Source of the DNA: DASUPK01 sp963843085
GTDB taxonomy: Bacteria > Actinomycetota > Thermoleophilia > Solirubrobacterales > 70-9
Direction: 5' to 3'
DNA length: 64,000 nucleotides
Assembly: GCA_963843085.1 (NCBI GenBank)
Contig: CAWJJG010000010.1
Coordinates: forward strand, 248,001-312,000
The notes beneath the pieces are model-generated. The model worked only from the letters and a program-made list of their open reading frames with translations, ran no database searches and was not told the DNA's origin. The translations under genes and the position numbers were made by a program. The number at the start of each line of letters is the position of its first letter. Positions within the stretch are counted from its first letter, which is position 1. Of this stretch, positions 37,632 through 46,451 are shown piece by piece.

Positions 37632-38500
37632 CCGAGCGCTCGCAGGAGCACCCGGTTGCCGGCGGGGTCGGTCACCAGGGCTCCGCCTTCCTGCGGTGTG
37701 GGTTCGAATCCGGCCTCGCGCAGCCGGCCCTCCTCGGCGGCGAGCGATTCGCCGCTCGGCAGCACGATCTCGAACTGACGGAGGCCGCGGGCACCCTCGG
37801 GCGCGGGAGGGGCGCCCTCACCGGCCCACGTGTTGAGGCCGAGGTGATGGTGGTAGCCGCCCGCAGAGACGAACAGGGCGCCCGGATACCCCCGGACGGT
37901 GACGTCGAAGCCGAGCGCTCCGGAGTAGAAGGCCTCGGCCGCCGTGAGGTCCCCGATGTTCAGGTGAACATGGCCGATCCGCGTGCCGGCCGCCATCGGC
38001 GCATCGCCGTCCTCGCGCCGGAGCTCGCCGAGGACGCCGTCGAGGTCCAGCGGCAGGGTGTCCATCTGCAGGACGCCGTCGCGGATGGGCCATTCCTCAC
38101 GGGGGCGGTCGCGGTAGAGCTCGATCCCGTTTCCCTCGGGGTCACTCAGATAGAGCGCCTCGCTGACCAGGTGGTCCGACGCGCCCGAGAGGCGCCAGCC
38201 CGCCTCGGCCACTCGCTGGAGGGCCCGGGCGAGGTCCGCGCGGGTCGGCACGAGGATCGCCAGGTGAAAGAGGCCGCTCGTGCCTCGGGGACGAGGCGGC
38301 GCGTCCGGGTCACCGACCAGCTCGACGGTCGCCTCGTCCGGCGCATCCTCCGTTCCAAGTCGAACGATTCCGTCGTCCGGCTGAAGCTCTGAAAGCCCGA
38401 TTGCGTCGCGGTAGAAGTCGCGCGCCCGCCCGGCGTCGGCGACCGTCAGGCGGACCGGTCCCATCGAGGTGCCGGGGTCGATGCCGCCGTTCTCGCTCAT
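37628..38500 (-). CDS. Two-domain VOC protein (extradiol-dioxygenase/CatE-like)
   Basis: 290 aa with two VOC modules. The first starts GPVRLTVADAGRARDFYRDAIGLSEL and closes LSDPEGNGIELYRDRP; the second starts IGHVHLNIGDLTAAEAFYSGALGFDV and contains VSAGGYHHHLGLNTW. Metal ligands of type His-His-Glu are suggested by HVHL, YHHH and the IELY Glu. It resembles CatE/YfiE-like catechol-2,3-dioxygenase homologues. Substrate unknown. Confidence 0.88.
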   Translation of the reverse strand: MSENGGIDPGTSMGPVRLTVADAGRARDFYRDAIGLSELQPDDGIVRLGTEDAPDEATVELVGDPDAPPRPRGTSGLFHLAILVPTRADLARALQRVAEAGWRLSGASDHLVSEALYLSDPEGNGIELYRDRPREEWPIRDGVLQMDTLPLDLDGVLGELRREDGDAPMAAGTRIGHVHLNIGDLTAAEAFYSGALGFDVTVRGYPGALFVSAGGYHHHLGLNTWAGEGAPPAPEGARGLRQFEIVLPSGESLAAEEGRLREAGFEPTPQEGGALVTDPAGNRVLLRALG

Positions 38501-38506
38501 CGGTTC

Positions 38507-38512
38507 AGGGTA
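38507..38512 (-). promoter_or_regulatory. Leaderless-type -10 box (TACCCT)
   Basis: On the minus strand TACCCT ends 6 nt before ATG 38500 of the two-domain VOC gene. Confidence 0.45.
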
Positions 38513-38559
38513 GAGCCGCCGCGATTCGGGAGAAATTACGGTTGTTCGGCTCCGTGGGG

Positions 38560-40083
38560 ATGGTCGATATTCGGAGGGTGAATACGGGCGAAGGCGCGGC
38601 GAACAGAGAATTCGGCAGCCGCGAGTTTCACCAGCCGCGCATCATGGCCGCCATCCTCGGTGTGCTGTTCCTCGCCGGGGCTGCGATCGGCGGGCTCTCG
38701 CTGCTTCTGCCGCACCCGAGCGAGTACGACGCGCCCAACCTGTGGAGCAACGTCCTGATCGCCTTCGGCGCGGGCGTCGTGATGGTCATCCTCCGCAACA
38801 GGGTGCCGGACTGGTCGCTGCCGGTCATCGTGCTCGGCGGGACCGCCATCGTCACGCGCGCTGTCTACTACGGCCACGATCCCAGCGGCTACTACACGAT
38901 CTGGTACCTGTGGATCGGCGTCTACGCGTTCTTCTTCTTCGGCCTGCGCTGGGGCCTGATCCAGATGGCTGCCGTCGCCGCCGCCTACGGCTGGGTGCTC
39001 ACGGAGCTTGGGGGCCCGACCCCGGTGGCCCGCTGGGTAGTCACGGTCGGCAGCATCCTGGTCGCGGGCCTGCTCGTCGACCAGCTCGCCGGGCGGCTTC
39101 GCAGCGAGACCGACGCGTCGGCCAGAAGGGCGGCGAACCTGGAGGCGGTGGGCGAGGTCGCGAGGCAGCTCGCGACGCAGAGCGATCCGCGGGCGGTGGG
39201 CTGGGCGATCTGCTCGGCGGCGGTCCGCACGGCTCATGCATCCGCCGCAGTGCTCTGGCGCCCGACCCATACCGGGGACGCGCTGCAGGCGACCGCCGTG
39301 GCGGGGGTCGATGCCGAGGGGGCCTCCATTCCCTTCGTCACCCCGAGCTCGGGCGCGATTCAGGCCTTCACCTCCGCAACGGACCGATTCACGACTCTGC
39401 ACGGGGGCAAGCCGGCGCAGGAGCTCTCGCCGGGCTTCGAGGCGGGCGCGGGGCTCTGGCAGCCCATCCTCCGGGAGAAGAGCACCGCCGTCGGCGTCCT
39501 CGCCGTCTACTGGCGCGAGCCGCTCGAGGCTCTGGCGGGGGAGACCCGCCGCGCCGTGCGACTGCTCGCCCTCGAGGCTGCGATTGCGATCGAGCGGGGC
39601 GAGCTGCTCGGCCGACTCGAGGTGGCGGCCAGGACGGACGACCTCACCGGCCTCCTCAACCGTCGGGCCTGGGACGAGGAGCTCGGCCGCGAGCTCTCTC
39701 GGGCGGATCGAGACGGCGGCTCGCTGTGCGTCTCGATCCTCGACCTCGACAAGTTCAAGGACTACAACGACACCAACGGCCACCAGGCGGGGGACAGGTT
39801 CCTGAAGCAGATCGCGGGAGCCTGGTCCCAGACGCTCCGCGCCGGAGACATCCTCGCGCGCTACGGCGGAGAGGAGTTCGCGGTCGCCCTGCCCGGCACG
39901 GACCTCGAGCGGGCAGAGCAGATGCTGGAGCGCCTCCGCACCTGTGTGCCCGGTGAGCAGACCTGCTCAGCGGGGGTGTGCTGCTGGGACGGCTCCGAGA
40001 GCGCCGAGTCCCTGACCGCGCGCGCCGACCAGGCCCTCTATTCCGCCAAGGAAGCCGGGCGAGACCGCATCGTCGGGGTCTAA
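38560..40083 (+). CDS. Membrane-bound GAF-GGDEF diguanylate cyclase
   Basis: 507 aa from ATG 38560; GTG 38554 is a near alternative, with TACGGT 38537-38542 as a possible -10. About six membrane helices (30-200), a GAF-like domain (about 220-360), and a GGDEF domain (about 370-505) with active GGEEF (ARYGGEEFAVALP) and an RxxD inhibitory site (RAGD). It should synthesise c-di-GMP in response to a signal sensed at the membrane. Second cyclase within 6 kb. Stop overlaps the convergent TMEM175 gene. Confidence 0.9.
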   Translation: MVDIRRVNTGEGAANREFGSREFHQPRIMAAILGVLFLAGAAIGGLSLLLPHPSEYDAPNLWSNVLIAFGAGVVMVILRNRVPDWSLPVIVLGGTAIVTRAVYYGHDPSGYYTIWYLWIGVYAFFFFGLRWGLIQMAAVAAAYGWVLTELGGPTPVARWVVTVGSILVAGLLVDQLAGRLRSETDASARRAANLEAVGEVARQLATQSDPRAVGWAICSAAVRTAHASAAVLWRPTHTGDALQATAVAGVDAEGASIPFVTPSSGAIQAFTSATDRFTTLHGGKPAQELSPGFEAGAGLWQPILREKSTAVGVLAVYWREPLEALAGETRRAVRLLALEAAIAIERGELLGRLEVAARTDDLTGLLNRRAWDEELGRELSRADRDGGSLCVSILDLDKFKDYNDTNGHQAGDRFLKQIAGAWSQTLRAGDILARYGGEEFAVALPGTDLERAEQMLERLRTCVPGEQTCSAGVCCWDGSESAESLTARADQALYSAKEAGRDRIVGV

Positions 40084-40721
40084 GGGCCCAGGAGCGACTC
40101 GACGCCCTCGGGCGCCCGCCGCTCGAGCCAGGCGCCGAGCGGGGCGGTGAGGAACCAGGTCAGGACCGCAAGAGTGGTCGAGACGAACGCGATGGGGATC
40201 GAGACGGCGAAGAAGAACACCGGGGAGAGCGAGGCGATCACGCCGAAGCGGTAGACCTCGGGCGTCGGCTTCCGCTGGAGGAGGTCGTTCCGGTATGCGT
40301 TCCGGAAGAGCACCACCTCCATGCCGCTGACGATCCCGACGTTGACCGCGTAGATCACGATCGAAAGCGGGTTCGAGAAGAACTCGCCGAGCAGGGCCGT
40401 GGGGAAGGGAAGGAAGGCGATGAACGCCAGGTAGACGAGGTTGAGGGCGATGAAGGATTGGCTCATCGCGCCGAGCAGCGAGACGAACTGGTGGTGGGCC
40501 AGCCAGTACCGGCCGATCACCGCGAAGCTGATGAAGAAGCTGGTGAAGGCCGGAAGGAGGTCGTTGAGAGAGTCGGCCAGCTGGTGGACGCTGCCCTCGT
40601 CGCTGATGTGCGGCACCGCGACGGCGACGATCAGGAGCGTCATCGCGATCGCGAAGAGCCCATCGGTGAACGCAAGAACCCGGGCGAACTCGGCCGAGTC
40701 GCGGTCGTAGGTCCGCTGCAA
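40080..40721 (-). CDS. TMEM175-type (DUF1211) potassium channel-like membrane protein
   Basis: 213 aa from TTG 40721, 3 nt after the stop of the preceding gene. The family motif FTDGLFAIAMTLLIVAVAVP is in the first helix; RYWLAHHQFVSLL and LNLVYLAFIAFLPFPTALLGEF follow. Six membrane helices, as in bacterial TMEM175 K+ channels, which form tetramers. Channel activity is inferred. Confidence 0.87.
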   Translation of the reverse strand: MQRTYDRDSAEFARVLAFTDGLFAIAMTLLIVAVAVPHISDEGSVHQLADSLNDLLPAFTSFFISFAVIGRYWLAHHQFVSLLGAMSQSFIALNLVYLAFIAFLPFPTALLGEFFSNPLSIVIYAVNVGIVSGMEVVLFRNAYRNDLLQRKPTPEVYRFGVIASLSPVFFFAVSIPIAFVSTTLAVLTWFLTAPLGAWLERRAPEGVESLLGP

Positions 40722-40724
40722 GTC

Positions 40725-41411
40725 TCAGAGCCCGAGGTCGCGCAGGAACCCGGGCTTGAGCGCGCTCAGGTTCACGAAGGCGGGGAGGGGCATGTCATCC
40801 GGGTTGCCGCGGATGCCGATCCGCGCGCCCTGCGGGACCTCTCCCTCGAGGCGCTCGCCCAGCTCGACGGCCTTGTCCTCCGACGGGGCGCCGACCAGCA
40901 GCGAGCGGAAGTGGCGCTTCACCGGCAGACCCTCGTCCCGGAGCTTCTTCGCGAGGGCCTGACCGTCGCGGATGTGATCGAGGTCGATGACGACCTCCCA
41001 CGGGAACTCGCCATAGCGGTGGGCCTCGGTGGATCCCTCCTGCTCGGCCTCCCGCATCTCCTGAGCCCGGGCCGCCTCGTCATCGGGAAGGGGCTCGGAG
41101 GCGTCCTTCCACTCCTCGGCGATCGGGTGCCAGCGCATCAGGCGAACCTCACCGGCCAGTTTCTCGTCCTGCATCAGGTTCTTGACGACGTGCTCGGCCT
41201 GCTGCGCAGATTCCTCATGCCAGGCGTAGAGGAAGACGAAGCGCCCGTCGCGCGTCACGACCACGCTGCCGCCGAGCAGCTTGCGCGCCTCGTTGTCCAC
41301 CTGCAGGTGATGGAGCGCATCGCTGAGCGTGGCGCCGTTGTGGTCCTCGTCGAGAGCGACCTCGACGCGCCACTCGTCGCGGCCTCGCGGGGGCTGTTCC
41401 CAGTCGTTCAC
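40725..41411 (-). CDS. Hypothetical protein with two similar domains
   Basis: 228 aa, soluble, acidic. Two halves seem to repeat a beta-alpha-beta pattern: EWRVEVALDEDHNGATLSDAL...VTRDGRFVFLYAW near 12-70 and PWEVVIDLDHIRDGQALAKKL...HFRSLLVGAP near 137-180, with a charged linker. The fold may be SPOR- or ferredoxin-like, which is a guess. Start overlaps the phosphoesterase stop (41408-41411), and TMEM175 follows after 3 nt, so all three are one operon. Confidence 0.8.
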   Translation of the reverse strand: MNDWEQPPRGRDEWRVEVALDEDHNGATLSDALHHLQVDNEARKLLGGSVVVTRDGRFVFLYAWHEESAQQAEHVVKNLMQDEKLAGEVRLMRWHPIAEEWKDASEPLPDDEAARAQEMREAEQEGSTEAHRYGEFPWEVVIDLDHIRDGQALAKKLRDEGLPVKRHFRSLLVGAPSEDKAVELGERLEGEVPQGARIGIRGNPDDMPLPAFVNLSALKPGFLRDLGL

Positions 41412-42010
41412 GGCCCCAACTCTATTGCGGTACCGCTCGGGCCGAGGTTCATGACCCGGGTCGACCCGATTTCACTCTGCGCGCCCCAGGCTTCGTGGAT
41501 GTGCCCGCAGACCGCGAGCGGCGGGCGCCTGGCCTCGATCGCGTCGAGGATCGCCTGGCTGCCGAGATGGTCGCCGGAGCTCGACCGGTCGCAGTGGCCC
41601 TTCGGTGGCGAGTGAACGACCAGAACCGCGCCCTCCGGACAGCCGGCCAGCTTCCGGGCGGCCTCGTCCTCGTCGAGATCGAAGCTCCAGTCCCAGGGGG
41701 TGACGGGGATCCCGGCACCCAGGCCGAAGAACTGCGTCCCCTCGATCTCGGTTCCTTCGCCGTGCAGCACCGTCGCGGCGTCCCATCCCTGGCAGGCGGC
41801 ACGCAGCGCGTCCGCGGTCTCGTTGTTCCCGGGCACGAGCACCGTGGGCGTCCCGATCGGCTTGAGCGCGTCGATCGTCTCCTCGAGCCCTTCGTGGACG
41901 GACGCGAAGTCACCCGCCGCGATCACGACGTCGGCGTCCGAGGACCGCTCTGCCAGGCTCGCCGCCTGGTCCAGATCTCGGTGCAGGTCGCTGAAGGCGA
42001 GCAGCTTCAC
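41408..42010 (-). CDS. Calcineurin-like metallophosphoesterase
   Basis: 200 aa from GTG 42010. Dimetal motifs are complete: SDLH (D-x-H), IAAGDF, PGNNE, VVHSPP and GHIH. Single-domain enzyme hydrolysing a phosphomonoester or phosphodiester; the target (nucleotide, cyclic nucleotide, phosphoprotein) is open. First gene of a tight operon with the two-domain protein and the TMEM175-like channel. TATGTT lies 9 nt upstream. Confidence 0.9.
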   Translation of the reverse strand: MKLLAFSDLHRDLDQAASLAERSSDADVVIAAGDFASVHEGLEETIDALKPIGTPTVLVPGNNETADALRAACQGWDAATVLHGEGTEIEGTQFFGLGAGIPVTPWDWSFDLDEDEAARKLAGCPEGAVLVVHSPPKGHCDRSSSGDHLGSQAILDAIEARRPPLAVCGHIHEAWGAQSEIGSTRVMNLGPSGTAIELGP

Positions 42011-42035
42011 GCGCCCGCGAACATAGCGCGGCCGC

Positions 42036-42167
42036 TCAGGCGGAAGCGCGCAGCCTGGGCCAGATCAGCAGGACGAGCCCGATCAGGATGCACGCCAGTC
42101 CGAGCCCGTAGTTGACGAGCACGGCGAGGAGGATCCCGATCACGATGAGTAGCAGCGATAGCTCCAT
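42036..42167 (-). CDS. Very small membrane protein
   Basis: 43 aa from ATG 42167 (MELSLLLIVIGILLAVLVNYG...), two closely spaced hydrophobic helices ending RLRASA. No clear ribosome-binding site, so support is the strong hydrophobic pattern and its place 25 nt upstream of the phosphoesterase on the same strand. Confidence 0.5.
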   Translation of the reverse strand: MELSLLLIVIGILLAVLVNYGLGLACILIGLVLLIWPRLRASA

Positions 42168-42238
42168 GGGCCAATTCGATACCCCACCCAGCGGAGCGCA
42201 AACGGTTCGAGATCGCCTGGGCGGGTAACAGGCGAAGC

Positions 42239-42793
42239 ATGGAAGCGGCTGCACGTGATCGCTCAGATGGAACCACCGGGCCGGAGCAACTGGCCGAGAA
42301 GGCGGCCGAGATCAAGCGCGAGTACGCGCACGGCGAGGACAAGCCCCTCGGCGCGCACCTGATTCTGATCGTCGTCTACAACGCCCTCGTGGCGGCGTTC
42401 CTCGCCGCTCGCGTGAGGTCGGGCAAGGGCTTTCCCAAGAGGATCGCTCCGGACGACCTTCTGCTCGCGGGGGTCGCGACTCACAAGGTCAGCCGTGTGA
42501 TCACCAAGGACCGCGTGACCACGCCGCTTCGCGCTCCGTTCACCGAGTTCGAGGGGGAGGGCGGTCCTGGGGAGGTCGAGGAGAAGCCGAGGCAGGTGGG
42601 CGGGATGCGCCAGGCGATCGGCGAGCTTCTGGTCTGTCCTTTCTGCATCGGGCAATGGATCGCCACGGCGGCGCTCGCGGGCTTCGCGACGGTCCCGCGC
42701 GCGACCCGGTTCATCTGCTCCATCTTCGCGACGGTGACGATCAGCGACTTCCTGCAGATCGCATACAAGGGATCCGAGGAGAAGCTGCTCTAG
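42239..42793 (+). CDS. DUF1360 family membrane protein
   Basis: 184 aa. After an acidic start, a membrane segment (AHLILIVVYNALVAAFLAAR) leads to DDLLLAGVATHKVSRVITKDRVTTPLRAPFTEFEG, the DUF1360 hallmark, and GELLVCPFCIGQWIATAAL with the CPFC pair. Three helices in all. Function unknown; related spore proteins occur in Firmicutes. TAACAG lies 7 nt before the ATG. Confidence 0.88.
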   Translation: MEAAARDRSDGTTGPEQLAEKAAEIKREYAHGEDKPLGAHLILIVVYNALVAAFLAARVRSGKGFPKRIAPDDLLLAGVATHKVSRVITKDRVTTPLRAPFTEFEGEGGPGEVEEKPRQVGGMRQAIGELLVCPFCIGQWIATAALAGFATVPRATRFICSIFATVTISDFLQIAYKGSEEKLL

Positions 42794-42872
42794 CTGACAC
42801 CCCGGCGGGGCTGACCGTTTGCCGCGCTGAGGGCGAGGGTACGTACGCCGTGCCTGGACTCGGGGCGCGCAA

Positions 42873-43910
42873 TTGGCAGACAGACGGTCGACATCGAAGG
42901 TGGGCCGCTCATCTCGTCGCCGTGCCGTGCCGGTCGCCGCAGGGGTGCTCGCCCTCGCGCTTGCAGGCTGCGGCAGTCAATCGCCGCTCGATCCGCACAG
43001 CCCCCAGGCCCGCGACATCTCGACGTTGTGGTGGTGGATGCTGGTGGCAGCGGCCGTCGTCTTCCTCGGTGCCCTGGGCATGCTCGTCTATGCCTGGATC
43101 CGCCGCGACCGGGAGGGCCTGCCCTTCTTCGGGAAGAGCGCGAAGGCCGAGATGACGCTGGTGGTCAGCTTCGGTATCGCGATCCCGATCCTGATCCTGA
43201 TCGCGCTCTTCTTCGTCTCGGACGTCTATGTGCTCGGCAAGACCGACGCTCCGGCCGCGAGCTCGACCGGCCTCACGATCGACGTGACAGCCCATCAGTG
43301 GTGGTGGGAGGTGAGCTACCCGGGGACGGCCGCGGTGACGGCGGATGAGATCCACATCCCGGCCGGGACCCAGGTGAACGTTGTCACGCATTCGGCCGAC
43401 GTGATCCATTCCTTCTGGGTCCCCCAGCTGAACCGCAAGATCGACGTGATTCCGGGCCGGGCGAATCGACTCGGGATCTACGCGGATCAGCCCGGGACTT
43501 ACCGCGGCCAGTGTGCGGAGTTCTGCGGCCTGCAGCACTCGCACATGTCCTTCTACGTCATCGCCGAGCCCCCCGACCAGTTCCGGGCCTGGCTGGCGAA
43601 CATGGCTGCGAAGGCACCGGCCCCCTCTAACCCCGCCCAGAGCGCCGGGCAGCAGCTCTTCCTCTCGAACCAGTGCGCGAGCTGCCATCAGATCCGCGGG
43701 ACATCGGCGCGCGGCCGCATCGGCCCCGACCTCACCCATCTGGCGACGCGGGGCACGCTGGCCGCGCTCACCCTGCCGAACGACACGACCCATCTCCAGG
43801 AATGGATCCACGATCCGCAGCACTTCAAGCCGGGCAACAAGATGCCGGGGCTCAACCTGAGTGACGCCGACATCTCCTCGATCGTCACCTATCTGAGGAG
43901 CCTGAATTGA
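42873..43910 (+). CDS. coxB: Cytochrome c oxidase subunit II with fused cytochrome c (caa3 type)
   Basis: 345 aa from TTG 42873; GTG 42900 is an alternative. Lipoprotein signal (AGVLALALAGCGS), two membrane helices (WWWMLVAAAVVFLGALGMLVY and MTLVVSFGIAIPILILIALFF), then the CuA cupredoxin domain with CAEFCGLQHSHM from about residue 214 and upstream His in DVIHSFWVP. The C-terminal cytochrome c domain has CASCH (about 268-272) and Met in NKMPG. It accepts electrons and passes them to subunit I. First gene of the respiratory operon. Confidence 0.94.
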   Translation: MADRRSTSKVGRSSRRRAVPVAAGVLALALAGCGSQSPLDPHSPQARDISTLWWWMLVAAAVVFLGALGMLVYAWIRRDREGLPFFGKSAKAEMTLVVSFGIAIPILILIALFFVSDVYVLGKTDAPAASSTGLTIDVTAHQWWWEVSYPGTAAVTADEIHIPAGTQVNVVTHSADVIHSFWVPQLNRKIDVIPGRANRLGIYADQPGTYRGQCAEFCGLQHSHMSFYVIAEPPDQFRAWLANMAAKAPAPSNPAQSAGQQLFLSNQCASCHQIRGTSARGRIGPDLTHLATRGTLAALTLPNDTTHLQEWIHDPQHFKPGNKMPGLNLSDADISSIVTYLRSLN

Positions 43911-45814
43911 TGGAGGCGGCCACACCGGCCCTCGCCCCCGACCGGATCGACCGGCTCGAGCGGATCTGGGAGGAGCGCCCGGGAATCCTCGGCTGGTTGA
44001 CGACGGTCGATCACAAGCGGATCGGACTCATGTACTTCTTCGCCACCCTGCTCTTCTTCGGGGCGGGCGGCGTGGAGGCGCTGCTGATCCGGACGCAGCT
44101 GATCGGGCCGAACGAGCACGTGCTCGGGCCCGACGCCTACAACCAGGCCTTCACGACCCATGGCGTGACGATGATCTTCCTGTTCGTCGTGCCGATTTCG
44201 ATCGGGGCCTTCGGCAACTACCTGCTGCCGCTCATGATCGGCGCCCGCGACCTCGCGTTCCCCCGCCTGAACGCGCTCTCCTTCTGGATCTTCCTCGCCT
44301 CCGGGATCTTCATCTACGTCGGAGTCTTCAGCGGCAATGCGCCCTCGGCCGGCTGGTTCGACTACGTCCCCCTGGCCTCAAAGGACTACAGCCCGGGGCC
44401 CGGGATCGACTTCTACGCCCTGGGCCTGATTTTCACCGGCATCTCGACCACGGCCACCGCGATCAACTTCATCGTCACGATCTTCAAGCTGAGGGCACCC
44501 GGCATGTCGCTGAACCGGATGCCGCTCTTCTGCTTCGCGATGCTGGCGGTGTCCTTCGCGCTGGTCTTCGCGCTTCCGCCTCTCACCTGCGCGCTCGGCC
44601 TGCTCGAGTTCGACCGCCTGCTCGGCTTCCACTTCTACGACATCAACGCCGGCGGCGACACGATCCTCTGGCAGAACCTCTTCTGGATCTTCGGCCACCC
44701 CGAGGTCTACATCATCATCCTGCCCGCCTTCGGGATCGCCACGGCGATCATCCCGACCTTCGTCAGGCGGAAGATGGTCGCCTTCCCGCTCGTCGCGCTC
44801 GCTGAGATCATGGTCGCCTTCATCGGCTTCGGGGTCTGGGTGCATCACATGTTCGCGGTCGGCTTATCGACGGCGACGACCGTCTACTTCGCCGCGGCGA
44901 GCCTGCTGATCGTGATCCCGAGCGGGATCCAATTATTCGCCTGGATCACGACGATCGTCACCGGGAAACCCCGGTTCAAGACGCCCCTGCTCTGGATCAT
45001 CGGCTTCATCATCCTGTTCATGCTGGGCGGGCTGTCGGGTGTCACGTTCGCCGCGATCCCCTTCGACCAGCAGCTCACCGACAGCTACTACGTCGTCGCC
45101 CACTTCCACTACGTGATCTTCGGTGCGGCGGTCTTCCCCCTCCTGGGGGGCATGTTCTTCTGGTTCCCCAAGGTCACCGGGCGGATGTACTACGAGCGCT
45201 GGGGGCAGGCGAGCTTCTGGACGACCTTCGCGGGGATGAACCTGACGTTCTTCCCGATGCACATCCTCGGCCTGGAGGGGATGCCGCGTCGCGACTACAC
45301 CTATCCCTCCGGCCTGGGCTGGCACGGGCTCAACCTGCTCGAGACGCTGGGGTCGTACCTGCTGGCGATCGGGCTGTTGATGGTCGTGGTCAATCTCGCG
45401 GTCAGCCTGTTCCGGGGCGCGAAGGCCGGACCGGACCCCTTCGGAGGCCCCACGCTCGAATGGTCGGTCAGCTCACCGCCGCCGTCCTACAACTACCCGG
45501 TCATCCCGAAGGTCAGCACCGCCTACGCGATGTGGGACGAGGACGATCGCGCCGAGGACCGCGAGAAGCTGAAACGGGGGGAGAAGGTGCTGGGTCAGGG
45601 CCACGAGACGCCCGCCAGCACCTCGGTCGACGCGGACTGGGACGAGATCCTTCAGATGCCCTCCAGCTCGCCCTGGCCACCCGTCGTGGCCACCGCCATG
45701 GCGGGCGTCTTCGCCTTCCTGCTCTTGAAGATCTGGATCGTGGCGGGGATCTTCCTGCTCGCGCTGCTGGGAGTGCTGGCGGCCTGGCACGGGAAGGAGC
45801 CTCAGGAGGCATGA
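43910..45814 (+). CDS. coxA: Cytochrome c oxidase subunit I with C-terminal extension
   Basis: 634 aa; ATG 43910 overlaps the coxB stop by one base. Twelve core helices with haem/CuB ligands: TTHGVTMIF, GHPEVYIIILPAFG (His-Tyr cross-link), HHMF, and AHFHYVIFG. It reduces O2 to water and pumps protons. After the core, a linker of about 80 residues leads to two extra helices (VVATAMAGVFAFLLLKIWIVAGIF... LLGVLAAW). This probably corresponds to a fused subunit IV (CtaF-like), as the separate gene is missing here. Confidence 0.95.
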   Translation: MEAATPALAPDRIDRLERIWEERPGILGWLTTVDHKRIGLMYFFATLLFFGAGGVEALLIRTQLIGPNEHVLGPDAYNQAFTTHGVTMIFLFVVPISIGAFGNYLLPLMIGARDLAFPRLNALSFWIFLASGIFIYVGVFSGNAPSAGWFDYVPLASKDYSPGPGIDFYALGLIFTGISTTATAINFIVTIFKLRAPGMSLNRMPLFCFAMLAVSFALVFALPPLTCALGLLEFDRLLGFHFYDINAGGDTILWQNLFWIFGHPEVYIIILPAFGIATAIIPTFVRRKMVAFPLVALAEIMVAFIGFGVWVHHMFAVGLSTATTVYFAAASLLIVIPSGIQLFAWITTIVTGKPRFKTPLLWIIGFIILFMLGGLSGVTFAAIPFDQQLTDSYYVVAHFHYVIFGAAVFPLLGGMFFWFPKVTGRMYYERWGQASFWTTFAGMNLTFFPMHILGLEGMPRRDYTYPSGLGWHGLNLLETLGSYLLAIGLLMVVVNLAVSLFRGAKAGPDPFGGPTLEWSVSSPPPSYNYPVIPKVSTAYAMWDEDDRAEDREKLKRGEKVLGQGHETPASTSVDADWDEILQMPSSSPWPPVVATAMAGVFAFLLLKIWIVAGIFLLALLGVLAAWHGKEPQEA

Positions 45815-45827
45815 GGGAGGTCGCGCG

Positions 45828-46451
45828 ATGAGACCAGAGGTGACCCGCAGCATGGAGGCGACGAGCTCGCAGGAGGCCGCCGCCGTCGATCGCCGGCGCC
45901 GCACCCTCTCCAGCGGCGAGTGGGGCATGTTGCTCCTGATCGCCACCGAGGTGACCCTGTTCTCCTCGCTGATCGCGACCTACTTCTACCTCCGCTTCAA
46001 GGACGTGACCTGGCCGCCCCCGGGCGTCCCGAAGCCCGAGGTGACGTTCCCGCTGGTGCTGACGGGGATCCTGATCGTGAGCGTGCTGCCGATCGCGGGC
46101 TCTGTGCGGGCGGCCAAGGCCTCGCGGGTGAAGCTCGCCTGGCTGCTGCTCGCGGCGGCCACCGCCATCCAGGCGACCTACCTAGGGCTGCAGATCCACC
46201 TCTTCGTCGACGACATCAACAAGTTCTCACCGACCGAGACGGCCTACGGCTCGATCTACTTCGTGCTGGTCGGCCTTCACCACGCACATGTCGCGGTGGG
46301 GCTCGCGCTCGATGCGTTCCTGCTCACCCGCCTGCTCGGTGGCCTGACCAACTACCGCCTCCTCATCCTGCGGGTGACGTCCTACTACTGGTACTTCGTC
46401 GCGGCGATCGCGGTACCGGTCGTCCTCACCCAGCTCTACCCGTCGCTATGA
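45828..46451 (+). CDS. coxC: Cytochrome c oxidase subunit III
   Basis: 207 aa, five membrane helices: GEWGMLLLIATEVTLFSSLIATYFYLR with the conserved Glu, TAYGSIYFVLVGLHHAHVAVGL, and VTSYYWYFVAAIAVPVVLTQLYPS. A GGGAGG site precedes ATG 45828. Matches the actinobacterial CtaE size. Its stop overlaps the start of the next gene (ATGA). Confidence 0.93.
   Translation: MRPEVTRSMEATSSQEAAAVDRRRRTLSSGEWGMLLLIATEVTLFSSLIATYFYLRFKDVTWPPPGVPKPEVTFPLVLTGILIVSVLPIAGSVRAAKASRVKLAWLLLAAATAIQATYLGLQIHLFVDDINKFSPTETAYGSIYFVLVGLHHAHVAVGLALDAFLLTRLLGGLTNYRLLILRVTSYYWYFVAAIAVPVVLTQLYPSL

Noticed and set aside
39978..41615. 545-codon open frame on the plus strand
   Set aside because: Antisense to the TMEM175, two-domain and phosphoesterase genes, which have intact motifs.
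42794..42872. CCCCG-G-CGGGG near 42803 as a terminator before coxB
   Set aside because: Only 5-bp arms with a 1-nt loop, which cannot fold as a hairpin.
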